A stretch of DNA of 39,033 bases from Erysipelotrichaceae bacterium. Lineage in GTDB: Bacteria; Bacillota_I; Bacilli_A; Erysipelotrichales; Erysipelotrichaceae. The stretch is from NCBI GenBank assembly GCA_017405675.1, contig JAFRAB010000028.1, forward strand, positions 1 to 39,033. The letters run 5' to 3'. Each line of letters begins with the position of its first letter. Position 1 is the stretch's first letter. A model generated the notes under the pieces. It was given only the letters and a program-made list of their open reading frames with translations. It ran no database searches and had not been told where the DNA came from. Below are positions 20,037-27,555 of the stretch, piece by piece. The position numbers were made by a program, and so were the translations under genes.

Positions 20037-20296
20037 GTGGTGGTTACCTGCTTCCGATATGTTTGTAAGATAATTTTAGTACGAAAAAGAAGCGATTAAA
20101 ACTGTAATTTTTATGGTACAAAAGTTGTAAACACGGAAATAGTGTAAAATAGCCTTTATTCATAAGTTATTCGTGAGTTTTCCACAGTTATCAACAAAAT
20201 GAAAATGTGGATAATCTGTGGAAAAATATGGTGGAAAGTAAAAAAAGTTGATATTGTGGATAAAAAAGATAATAATATAAACTATCCACAGTTAAT

Positions 20297-20338
20297 AAAC
20301 ATCAAAAAAGCCTTTGTTTACGGCATATTTTGATGTTT
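20297..20338. repeat. Inverted repeat inside oriC
   Basis: Bases 20297-20307 are the exact reverse complement of 20328-20338 (11 bp), and an inner GCC/GGC pair may extend the stem. There is no T-tail appropriate to either flanking gene. Confidence 0.6.
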
Positions 20339-20364
20339 TCCACACTTTCTACACATGTGGATAA

Positions 20365-20392
20365 CCGCCTTTTCCACATATGAAAAAGGCGG
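20365..20392. repeat. GC-rich stem-loop containing a DnaA box
   Basis: Bases 20365-20373 pair with 20384-20392 (9 bp, GC-rich base) around a 10-base loop. The DnaA box at 20370-20378 lies across the 5' arm and loop. Confidence 0.6.
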
Positions 20393-20492
20393 CGATAAGG
20401 AGTTTATAAGCGATCTGAGGCATGTTCAGTTATTCACTGTTGGTTTGTATTGGCAAAAAGTATCGTTTATAATCAAATTGAGGGGAAATACC

Positions 20493-22739
20493 TTGAAGAA
20501 ACTACTTAGTTTAGTTCTATCCTTATTAATGATATTAGCCATTGTGAGAAATGGCTGTTTCGTCATGGCTGAGGAAGGGGAAACAACGGAAAATCCGTCA
20601 GAGCAGACAGAAGAAACTGTTGAAACTCCAGAAGAAACCCCTGAAGCCCCAACCGAAACGACCGAAGTTCCTGTTGAACAGCCTGAAGAAACGGAAGTAC
20701 CTTCAGAAAATCAGTATGAACCAAAGAAGGGGTATATCAACAGCAGCATGGTTACAGTCAGACTGCAGCCAAGTACGGCTGGCGGATATCTCGAAGATGA
20801 GAACTATGGACCTCATTACGTATACAGACAGGAAGTACTGGTAATAAATGAAGCATATGATGAAAGTGACAACCTCTGGTACGAAGTAACCTTTACTGTA
20901 AATGATAAGGAATATGATACCTGGGCATTTGGAACATATGTAACGATATTAGCTGAAGGCGAAGAACCTGGTGAGATCATCGATCAGAATCCTGATGAGG
21001 AAAGGGAAGCCAGAGTAATCGAGAGTTCCGTGAGAATCAGAACAGGCCCTGGCACTGAATATCCTCAGTTCAGAATAAATAACGAAGTTCAGTATTTTAC
21101 CAAAGGCCAGACAATTTACATCCTTGCTGAAGAGAAGGATACTGATGGAGACATCTGGTACAAGGTAAGGTTCGAATTATACGGCAACGAATACGTTCAG
21201 TACATCTATTCAACTTATGCTCAGATCAAGGTAACAACGACAGATGAAAACTATGAGCAGTATCTGAATGAACAGAATTTCCCGGAAAGCTACCGTGAAT
21301 CATTAAGAGAACTGCATGCATTGTATCCGGAGTGGAACTTCATTGCTCATCATACCGGCTTGCAGTGGCAGGAAGTAGTAGACATGGAAAGCAGACTGGG
21401 ATACAGCCTTATCAGCGGCAGTAATCTGGCATACAGAAGTGTGGCTGAAGGTGCATATGACGTAGTTAATAAGAGATTCTATGTATATGACGGATCCAAC
21501 TGGTACTGTGCAAACAGAGAAACCGTCGCATATTACATTGACCCGAGAAATTTCCTGAATCAGTACAACATCTTCATGTTCCTGAATCTTTCATTCCATG
21601 AGAGTGAAACACCTGAGACAATTCAGAAACTTCTTGATTCAACATTCATGAAGGGAACTGACAGCATATCAGGAAAGACATTTGCCAACATTTTCTATGA
21701 AGCCGGACAGAGTGCCGGGGTAAGTCCGATATATCTAGCCGTACTGGCCAGACAGGAACAGGGCACTTCAGGATCAAGAGCCTGCACAGGTGAAAGCTTC
21801 ACATATAACGGCAGGACATACAGCGGATTATATAACTTCTACAACATCGGAGCCACCAGCGGTGAAGATAACTGGAAGAAGGGTCTGATCTATGCCAACG
21901 GTTCAGAAGACGGATCATATACGTCTTATAACAGACCGTGGAACAGCCCATACAAGTCAATAGTAGGCGGAGGCATGTGGATAGCTGACGGCTACATCAA
22001 CGACGGTCAGAATACGATGTATCTGCAGAAGTTCAATGTAACTGATGTAAATACATACGGACATCAGTACATGACCAACATTCAGGCAGCATATTCACAG
22101 AGCGGGGCAATGTATGATACCTATCAGATGTCAGACAGCCTGAAACAGCCATTGAATTTCAGCATACCGGTATATCAGGGAATGCCAGCAAGCACTTCCT
22201 TACCGACAACATATACATTACCGACAACTCTCGAAGAACAGAGAAACATGGAAAGTGCAAATCCGACGATCGAACCTGAGCCGGAGCCAATCGCTCCAGT
22301 TTATACGGGTGACTTCATTACAGATATGTCTCTTAAGCTTAATGAAGGATTCCTGACAGGAATTCAGATCGGTACTACATTGAAAAAGATGACCGATAAG
22401 ATCAAGTCAAGCAACGAGAACTGCACGGTAGTTATCATCGGTGCTGATGGAACTGAGCTGAACGGGGAATCAGTGATCGGTACAGGCTGTGTACTTGAAA
22501 TTACTGATGCCAGCGGAACAAGCAAGTATACGATCATCATCAGAGGTGACATCAACAGTGACGGCAAGGTCAATCTGCAGGACCTGTTACTGGTTAAGAA
22601 GAACATTCTTGGCATGAATACCTTGGAGGGCAACATGCTGAAGGCCGCCATGATCAACGGTGAGACGGAAGTAACACTGAAGACATATCTGGCCATAAAG
22701 AAGTACATTCTGGGAATGCAGGACATACCACAGGAGTAA
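20493..22739 (+). CDS. Secreted glucosaminidase with two SH3b domains and a C-terminal dockerin
   Basis: A 748-residue secreted protein. Residues 1-26 form a signal peptide ending at VMA; 27-75 are a Thr/Pro/Glu-rich linker; two bacterial SH3 domains follow (about 78-154 and 173-247); then a glucosaminidase/LytG-like lysozyme domain (about 258-545) with the conserved RQEQG (420-424, Glu422 a likely catalytic acid) and YNFYNIGA motif; a Pro/Glu linker; and a type I dockerin at 684-748. The first dockerin repeat, GDINSDGKVNLQDLLLVKK, has good calcium ligands; the second is degenerate. Start: TTG at 20493 follows GAGGGG and gives a proper signal peptide; the longer frame from 20355 runs through DnaA boxes. 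It probably cleaves peptidoglycan. The next gene encodes a cohesin protein. Confidence 0.88.
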   Translation: MKKLLSLVLSLLMILAIVRNGCFVMAEEGETTENPSEQTEETVETPEETPEAPTETTEVPVEQPEETEVPSENQYEPKKGYINSSMVTVRLQPSTAGGYLEDENYGPHYVYRQEVLVINEAYDESDNLWYEVTFTVNDKEYDTWAFGTYVTILAEGEEPGEIIDQNPDEEREARVIESSVRIRTGPGTEYPQFRINNEVQYFTKGQTIYILAEEKDTDGDIWYKVRFELYGNEYVQYIYSTYAQIKVTTTDENYEQYLNEQNFPESYRESLRELHALYPEWNFIAHHTGLQWQEVVDMESRLGYSLISGSNLAYRSVAEGAYDVVNKRFYVYDGSNWYCANRETVAYYIDPRNFLNQYNIFMFLNLSFHESETPETIQKLLDSTFMKGTDSISGKTFANIFYEAGQSAGVSPIYLAVLARQEQGTSGSRACTGESFTYNGRTYSGLYNFYNIGATSGEDNWKKGLIYANGSEDGSYTSYNRPWNSPYKSIVGGGMWIADGYINDGQNTMYLQKFNVTDVNTYGHQYMTNIQAAYSQSGAMYDTYQMSDSLKQPLNFSIPVYQGMPASTSLPTTYTLPTTLEEQRNMESANPTIEPEPEPIAPVYTGDFITDMSLKLNEGFLTGIQIGTTLKKMTDKIKSSNENCTVVIIGADGTELNGESVIGTGCVLEITDASGTSKYTIIIRGDINSDGKVNLQDLLLVKKNILGMNTLEGNMLKAAMINGETEVTLKTYLAIKKYILGMQDIPQE

Positions 22740-22755
22740 GGAGTGAAAATCGATT

Positions 22756-24114
22756 ATGAAGAAATTGCTTAAAATTACACTTCTTTCACTGTGTCTTATC
22801 ATGAGCTGCATCCATTCCTTCGATGAGGTAAAGGCTACCAGCGGAAGTACAAGTCTCTGGTCTTCATCATCATCGGTTACCGTAGGCGATACGGTAAGTG
22901 TTACGCTATCAGTTAGTGCTGACGGTCCTGTGCTTGCGCAATGTCAGATTTATTACAATTCAGGATATCTGCAATTCAGCAGCAGTTCATCAGGAGACTA
23001 CAATCCAAATACCGGAACTGTAGTAATTGATACTTATCCAAACAGCAGCGGTTCTGTTACCGTTACTTTCAAGACAATAGGCGTAGGAACGACAACGGTA
23101 TCAGCGAGTATAAATGAATTCATTGACTATGACGGCGCTAATGTCAGCGGCTATAGTGGCAGCTTAAGCACATCCATCACCATCAACCAGACCGGTGGAG
23201 GTGGTGGCGGAGGTGGAGGCGGTGGTGGCGGTGGCTACACACCGGTAACTCCAACCAAGTCAAAAGATGCCACACTAAGTGACATCACCATAGATGGATT
23301 TGAGATCGAACCTGGCTTCTCCAGTGACGTTTATGATTACAAGGTATATGTTCCAAGAGGAACTGAGTCACTTGACATTTCTGCTGATAAGAGCAGCAGC
23401 AAGGCCAGCGTTTCCAGCATTGACGGCAGCGTTGAACCGGGATGGAATGAAATAAACATCAAGGTCACGGCTGAAGATGATGACTACACCAGAACATATA
23501 CGCTGAATGTATACGTCGATGAGGAACCAACCGTATTCTATACACTCAATGATCAGCAGCTGGGTGTCGTAAAGAACCTGGATAAGGTTGCGATATATCC
23601 TGAACACGAGGCAAGAGATCTGGAGATCGAAGGCAATAAGCTGACGGTGTTCAACTGGAAGGCTTATGATGTGATCTATCTTGAGGACAGTGAACAGAAC
23701 AGAGACTTCTATCTCTACAGTGAACACGACAACACGGTTATCGGCAAGTACAGACCGGTGGAAATCGTAGGCAGAAAATTCATTCAGCCGGATGTCGTAT
23801 ATGAAAACTTCCCTGATCTGGCGGAATTGTTTGAACCGGCCAAGGTCAGGATCGGTGATGACATCGAAATGGATGGCTGGCAGTACAAGGATCCGCAGCT
23901 GTATGATTTCAAGCTCATATATCTCGGTGACGAGAACGGCGAAATGAAACTGTATACCATAGACCTTACGGAGCAGACTCTGCAAAGGTATGTGGTACCG
24001 GAAGTTGAGGAAGTTATAGATTATAAACCGTACATATTCTTCTCAGCAGCAGTTGCCGGTGCAGTGACATTGCTGTTAGCATTCATAGCCATAGGCAGAA
24101 AAAAGACGAATTGA
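22756..24114 (+). CDS. Membrane-anchored cohesin protein with cadherin-like beta-sandwich domain
   Basis: A 452-residue surface protein. A signal peptide (1-27) is followed by a cohesin-like beta-sandwich (about 30-145; VTVGDTVSVTLSVS, LAQCQIYYNSGYLQFSS, VTVTFKTIGVGTTTVSAS), a run of 14 glycines (147-160), a cadherin-like/Ig-type beta-sandwich domain (168-254; ATLSDITIDGFEIEPGFSSDVYDYKVYVP-like pattern), an unassigned 160-residue region, a C-terminal transmembrane helix (about 425-447) and a short RKK cytoplasmic tail. It lies 16 bases after the dockerin gene, so they are very likely one operon, and the cohesin is the obvious candidate receptor for that dockerin. Cohesin assignment is by pattern and would need a profile search. 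Confidence 0.78.
   Translation: MKKLLKITLLSLCLIMSCIHSFDEVKATSGSTSLWSSSSSVTVGDTVSVTLSVSADGPVLAQCQIYYNSGYLQFSSSSSGDYNPNTGTVVIDTYPNSSGSVTVTFKTIGVGTTTVSASINEFIDYDGANVSGYSGSLSTSITINQTGGGGGGGGGGGGGGYTPVTPTKSKDATLSDITIDGFEIEPGFSSDVYDYKVYVPRGTESLDISADKSSSKASVSSIDGSVEPGWNEINIKVTAEDDDYTRTYTLNVYVDEEPTVFYTLNDQQLGVVKNLDKVAIYPEHEARDLEIEGNKLTVFNWKAYDVIYLEDSEQNRDFYLYSEHDNTVIGKYRPVEIVGRKFIQPDVVYENFPDLAELFEPAKVRIGDDIEMDGWQYKDPQLYDFKLIYLGDENGEMKLYTIDLTEQTLQRYVVPEVEEVIDYKPYIFFSAAVAGAVTLLLAFIAIGRKKTN
23194..23235 (+). repeat. (GGN)14 codon repeat
   Basis: Fourteen consecutive glycine codons, varied at the third base, encode a flexible linker between the cohesin and cadherin-like domains. Confidence 0.9.
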
Positions 24115-24137
24115 TGAATTTCAATTCGTTTTCATTT
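24106..24137 (+). terminator. Terminator after the cohesin gene
   Basis: A 9-bp stem (24106-24114 with 24121-24129) contains the stop codon of the cohesin gene and is followed by a T-rich tail. Confidence 0.7.
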
Positions 24138-24170
24138 TCAGTTCAGTTAATCATCACATTGCAGAAGTAG

Positions 24171-24176
24171 TATAAT
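24171..24176 (+). promoter_or_regulatory. -10 box of the htrA-like gene
   Basis: A consensus TATAAT lies 22 bases before the start codon of the protease gene; the -35 is not clear. The ribosome site is GAGGAGG. Confidence 0.45.
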
Positions 24177-24197
24177 ATTCGACGAGGAGGTTTTATT

Positions 24198-25427
24198 ATG
24201 GATGAAAAAAACTTTAATGAAGAAATTAATGAAGAAAGTAATTTAAATGATGAAACTAACTTAAGCGAAGAATCATACCTTAAAGATGAAAAGACATACT
24301 CCGGTAACGTATATACAGTCTATCCACCTGAAAAGAAGGAAAAGAACAGACACGTTCCGATGATCCTCTGGCTGGTATTCTCATTATTACTGTGCATGGG
24401 CAGCAGTTTTCTGACTGCCAGATATGTAATGAACAAGATGCAGAAGGATAACTCCGGATCAACGGTAATCTATGAAGCCGTACCGACAGATACTGTCGTA
24501 TATCAGTCATCAGATCTTTCAGGAATCGTTTCTGAAATAGAAAATTCAGTAGTAGAAGTTTATACGGAATCAGTAAAGTACAACACGTTCTTCGGTGAAT
24601 ATGTTACTTCCGGTGCCGGAAGCGGTGTCATCTGCTCAAGCGATGGCTACATCATTACCAACAATCACGTAATCGAGGATGCCAAGAGCATCAGAGTTAC
24701 GCTGCATGACGGTACTGACTATTCAGCCGTACTGATTGGAACGGACTCAATTACTGACCTGGCAGTCATCAAGATCGATGCGCAGGGTCTGACACCGGCA
24801 ACTCTTGGAAGCGACAGCACTGTAAAGGTTGGAGAAACCTGCATTGCCATCGGTAACCCGTTGGGAACACTGGGTGGAACCGTTACATCAGGAATCGTAA
24901 GTGCCTTGAGCCGTACTATTACGGTAGACGGACAGAAGATGACACTGATGCAGACGAATACCACGATCAACCCGGGCAACTCCGGCGGCGGACTGTTTGA
25001 TGTTTCCGGAAATCTGATTGGCATCGTAAATGCCAAGTATTCATCAAGCGACATTGAAGGAATCGGCTTTGCCATCCCTGTAGACGTAGTCAAGGAGATC
25101 ACTCAGGAACTGATTACCAATGGCAAGGTTACCGGCAGGGCATATCTGGGCATCAAAGCCATCAGCATTGACAGCGAAAGAGCTCAGAGCTACTATGGCA
25201 TGTCCCAGAACGGCGTACTGGTAAGATCAGTAGAACTCCAGTCAACCATATCCTCAGGCCTTCAGACCAAGGACCTGATCATCGGCATGGACGATGACGA
25301 AATCAGATCATATGATGACCTGCAGGATGCCTTGCTGAAACGTAAGGCCGGAGACAAGGTTACTCTGAAGATCATCAGAGACAATCAGGAAAAGGAATTA
25401 AGCGTAGTACTGGCAGAAAGGCCTTAA
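24198..25427 (+). CDS. HtrA/DegP-like trypsin-type serine protease with PDZ domain
   Basis: A membrane-anchored protein quality-control protease, 409 residues. An acidic, Asn-rich cytoplasmic N-terminus (1-50) precedes one transmembrane helix (53-76). The chymotrypsin-fold domain (about 105-305) carries the triad H157 (NNHVIED), D187 (ITDLAVIKI) and S262 (PGNSGGGLF). A PDZ domain (about 315-405) follows. This is the standard layout of Gram-positive HtrA/HtrB. It has its own probable promoter and terminator. Placement directly after a surface assembly module suggests a role in folding or turnover of exported proteins, though htrA near oriC is common in Firmicutes. Confidence 0.93.
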   Translation: MDEKNFNEEINEESNLNDETNLSEESYLKDEKTYSGNVYTVYPPEKKEKNRHVPMILWLVFSLLLCMGSSFLTARYVMNKMQKDNSGSTVIYEAVPTDTVVYQSSDLSGIVSEIENSVVEVYTESVKYNTFFGEYVTSGAGSGVICSSDGYIITNNHVIEDAKSIRVTLHDGTDYSAVLIGTDSITDLAVIKIDAQGLTPATLGSDSTVKVGETCIAIGNPLGTLGGTVTSGIVSALSRTITVDGQKMTLMQTNTTINPGNSGGGLFDVSGNLIGIVNAKYSSSDIEGIGFAIPVDVVKEITQELITNGKVTGRAYLGIKAISIDSERAQSYYGMSQNGVLVRSVELQSTISSGLQTKDLIIGMDDDEIRSYDDLQDALLKRKAGDKVTLKIIRDNQEKELSVVLAERP

Positions 25428-25447
25428 GGTTAATTACATTTCAAAAC

Positions 25448-25475
25448 AAAAGAAGGAAGCACTCTTCCTTCTTTT
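25448..25475. terminator. Bidirectional terminator between htrA-like and glutaredoxin-like genes
   Basis: A perfect 12-bp stem (25448-25459 with 25464-25475) with a 4-base loop has T residues on the 3' side on both strands, serving two convergent genes. Confidence 0.85.
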
Positions 25476-25481
25476 TTGTCA

Positions 25482-25793
25482 TTAACAGCCTTTTCTTCCG
25501 CTCTTGTGATCTTCAATTGAACAGGCATTTGCGGTACCGTATTCGATCAGTCCGGCATCAGCCGGGTCAATTGATACCGTTCCGTCTTCAAATACGAAGG
25601 CAGGAATTCCAACATCTCCGATTGCCTTCATGCGGTCAAATACCGGATTACTGTCACGCAGTCTGATGAAGGCTCCCATGTTACGGATGTTTTCACCGAT
25701 GTTGATATACTCAAATTCATCCTCACGTCCCTTGATCTGTTCATGAATGTAGTCACAGTACGGGCATGTAGGCATTCCATAGATCTTGATCAT
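25482..25793 (-). CDS. Glutaredoxin-like protein
   Basis: A 103-residue protein with a thioredoxin-fold start (MIKIYGMPTCPYC) containing the CPYC redox motif (C10, C13) and a later VGIPAF segment with the cis-proline expected in glutaredoxins. It is probably a cytoplasmic thiol-disulfide oxidoreductase. The C-terminus is longer than a minimal glutaredoxin and carries two more cysteines (in NACSIED and the final GC). It is a single gene convergent with the protease and divergent from the prepilin peptidase gene. Confidence 0.82.
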   Translation of the reverse strand: MIKIYGMPTCPYCDYIHEQIKGREDEFEYINIGENIRNMGAFIRLRDSNPVFDRMKAIGDVGIPAFVFEDGTVSIDPADAGLIEYGTANACSIEDHKSGRKGC

Positions 25794-25905
25794 ATTGATA
25801 CGTCCCGATTTAAATATAACTCATTATTAAGAGAATCTGTTATCTGATGCATCATTTTATTCACTCATGTTTAGGATAAAGCATGATTCACAGGTAAAGA
25901 CAGAT

Positions 25906-26574
25906 ATGAATGCTTTGTTGTTTTTCGCCGGCTGCTGTGTTGGAAGCCTGTTCAATGTCATCTGTTACCGATCACTAAAAGGGGAAGGTTTCGTGTCAGG
26001 AAGATCAAGGTGCGACCACTGTGGAAAGCAGCTGTCCTTTATGGAAACCATGCCACTGTCAGGGTGGCTGTTATTGAGAGGAAGATGCCGCCATTGTGGA
26101 AAACCAATAGATATCAAGTATCCATTAACCGAAGTCTTTTCTGGTGTTGTAACAGTGATTATCTGGTCAAGGGGAGACAGTGAGGCGTTCTTATGCTGGT
26201 TATTCATCATGACAATGACGCTCATATCGCTGTTTGACATGGAAGCCATGGAATTTTCCACGGGATTATTATTCTTTCTTGCGCTTGTCGGGATAATGAT
26301 CAGCTTCACTAATGATGCTTCCCTTGTATCAAGGATTCTTGGCTCGATGACGTTGTCCTTACCCCTGTTATCTGTGAACAGACTAAGGGAAGTGATTGGT
26401 GACGGTGACATATTCATATTCATGATTACTGGATGGGCATTCGGCTGTGAGTTCCTGTTCAGGTCCGTACTTATTTCCTGCATTACGGGACTTCTTTATT
26501 CACTGATTACCGGAAAAAGGAAAATGCCTTTCTGCCCGTTTCTGACAATTGGCATAATGGCATCTCTGCTGTAG
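25906..26574 (+). CDS. Prepilin peptidase, A24 family (PilD/ComC-like)
   Basis: An integral membrane aspartic protease that processes, and in many relatives methylates, type IV pilin-like proteins. The 222-residue protein has the N-terminal methylase-type region with zinc cysteines CDHC (C36, C39) and CRHC (C61, C64), about six more helices, the first catalytic Asp (D111) and a GDGD motif (165-168) giving the second Asp. The sequence after D111 lacks the usual IPD. The start at 25906 (MNALLFFAG) fits family N-termini and has an AGG upstream; an in-frame ATG at 25867 would add 13 residues without a ribosome site. No pilin or competence genes are nearby. Confidence 0.88.
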   Translation: MNALLFFAGCCVGSLFNVICYRSLKGEGFVSGRSRCDHCGKQLSFMETMPLSGWLLLRGRCRHCGKPIDIKYPLTEVFSGVVTVIIWSRGDSEAFLCWLFIMTMTLISLFDMEAMEFSTGLLFFLALVGIMISFTNDASLVSRILGSMTLSLPLLSVNRLREVIGDGDIFIFMITGWAFGCEFLFRSVLISCITGLLYSLITGKRKMPFCPFLTIGIMASLL

Positions 26575-26604
26575 AATTAAGATTAGATAACGGAGAAACA
26601 TAAT

Positions 26605-26922
26605 ATGGAAAAATATGCATGGAAGGCAACCATCGTAGATGGCTGTCTGGAAGAATACGTCAGAAGACACAATGAAATCTGGCCGGAAATGGTAGAGGTA
26701 CTGAAAGAAGCCGGAATAAGGAACTATACGATCTGGAATACCGGTAACGAGATGTTCGGATACTATGAGTGTGAGAAGGGAATAGAGTACGCTGCCAGGG
26801 TCCAGGCAACCAGTCCGATCGTAAAAAAGTGGGATGAATACATGAAGGACATCCTGATAATGGAAATGGATCCTGTCACAGGCGCTCAGCCTCTACTGAA
26901 AAAAGTGTTTGAAATGGAATAA
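26605..26922 (+). CDS. rhaM: L-rhamnose mutarotase
   Basis: The enzyme interconverts alpha and beta anomers of L-rhamnose. The 105-residue protein has the family length and residues: Y18 and H22 in YVRRHNEIWPEM and W76 in KKWDEYM, matching positions I recall as active-site residues in E. coli RhaM. It has a GGAG ribosome site. No other rhamnose genes are present; it follows the peptidase gene after 30 bases and precedes the rpmH promoter. Confidence 0.87.
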   Translation: MEKYAWKATIVDGCLEEYVRRHNEIWPEMVEVLKEAGIRNYTIWNTGNEMFGYYECEKGIEYAARVQATSPIVKKWDEYMKDILIMEMDPVTGAQPLLKKVFEME

Positions 26923-26936
26923 TAGACCGATTTTGT

Positions 26937-26965
26937 TTGACTTATGATATTCGTTTAGTTAGAAT
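26937..26965 (+). promoter_or_regulatory. Promoter of rpmH
   Basis: TTGACT (26937-26942) and TAGAAT (26960-26965) are separated by 17 bases, a strong sigma-A type promoter giving a leader of about 40 bases before rpmH. Confidence 0.75.
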
Positions 26966-27011
26966 AATAAAGCAATTGTTCTATCGTTATAAATTTCGGA
27001 GGTGACTATTG

Positions 27012-27146
27012 ATGAAGAGAACATATCAACCAAGCAAGAGAAAACATCAAAGAGTCCATGGTTTCAGAGCACGTATGCAAACCGTCGGAGGTCGTAATGT
27101 TTTAGCCCGCAGGCGTGCCAAGGGCAGAAAAGTATTATCTGCATAG
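27012..27146 (+). CDS. rpmH: Ribosomal protein bL34
   Basis: A 44-residue, highly basic protein beginning [20 protein letters not shown] and ending AKGRKVLSA, a clear match to bL34 of the large ribosomal subunit. GGAGGTG lies seven bases before the ATG. It heads the rpmH-rnpA-yidC-jag cluster that flanks the origin in most Firmicutes. Confidence 0.97.
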   Translation: MKRTYQPSKRKHQRVHGFRARMQTVGGRNVLARRRAKGRKVLSA

Positions 27147-27147
27147 G

Positions 27148-27175
27148 AAAGGTTGCTTGTTAGCAACTTTTTTTC
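27148..27175 (+). terminator. Attenuator/terminator between rpmH and rnpA
   Basis: A 10-bp stem with one G-U pair (27148-27157 with 27162-27171), a 4-base loop and a T run follow the rpmH stop codon. It would reduce rnpA and yidC transcription relative to rpmH. Confidence 0.7.
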
Positions 27176-27192
27176 CCTTTTGCTGAGGGGTC

Positions 27193-27552
27193 ATGAAGAA
27201 AAGATTCAGAGTAAAGAGAAACGAAGAATTTCAGCAGATCATCCAGGAAGGCGTCAAGGTAGTAACAAGAAGCTTCATCGCCTACCGCAGGAAGGCTACG
27301 ATGCTGACAAACGACAGAGTCGGCATATCCGTCAGCAAGAAACTGGGCAACGCTGTTGAAAGGAACAAGATCAAAAGACAGGTCAGAACGATGGTTGCTG
27401 AAGCAACCGATTTTCGTTCTGGCTTTGATACTGTCATTATTGTCAGAAACAGATATAATGAGCGCTCCTATCAGGAGAATAAAAAAGAATTGCTCAAGAT
27501 ATATGAAACAGTTTATAATAATGACGTTGACCAACCAAATGAAGGAGTATGA
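27193..27552 (+). CDS. rnpA: Ribonuclease P protein component
   Basis: The basic protein subunit of RNase P, which matures tRNA 5' ends. The 119-residue protein has the start MKKRFRVKRNEEFQ and the RNR-type signature AVERNKIKRQVR. GAGGGG precedes the ATG. It ends three bases before yidC. Confidence 0.96.
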   Translation: MKKRFRVKRNEEFQQIIQEGVKVVTRSFIAYRRKATMLTNDRVGISVSKKLGNAVERNKIKRQVRTMVAEATDFRSGFDTVIIVRNRYNERSYQENKKELLKIYETVYNNDVDQPNEGV

Positions 27553-27555
27553 AAT

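Larger units (their letters stand above)
20165..20400. other. oriC: Chromosomal replication origin oriC
   Basis: The region holds DnaA boxes at 20178-20186 (+, TTTTCCACA), 20206-20214 (-, TTATCCACA), 20217-20225 (-, TTTTCCACA), 20255-20263 (-, TTATCCACA), 20282-20290 (+, CTATCCACA), 20336-20344 (+, TTTTCCACA), 20356-20364 (-, TTATCCACA) and 20370-20378 (+, TTTTCCACA), plus a weaker one at 20188-20196. The boxes at 20255 and 20282 face each other across an almost pure A/T stretch (20263-20282), a candidate unwinding element. Gene orientation switches from minus to plus across it. The 456-base gap between dnaA and the next gene contains nothing else I can name. Confidence 0.92.

Noticed and set aside
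20468..20473. TATAAT upstream of the glucosaminidase gene as a promoter
   Set aside because: A transcript from it would begin within the ribosome site, and no -35 lies at a proper distance.
20355..20492. N-terminal extension of the glucosaminidase reading frame
   Set aside because: It runs through DnaA boxes and a stem-loop, has no ribosome site, and would bury the signal peptide; TTG 20493 with GAGGGG is better.
23368..23985. 205-residue minus-strand reading frame
   Set aside because: It is antisense to the cohesin gene and has no recognisable domain or ribosome site.
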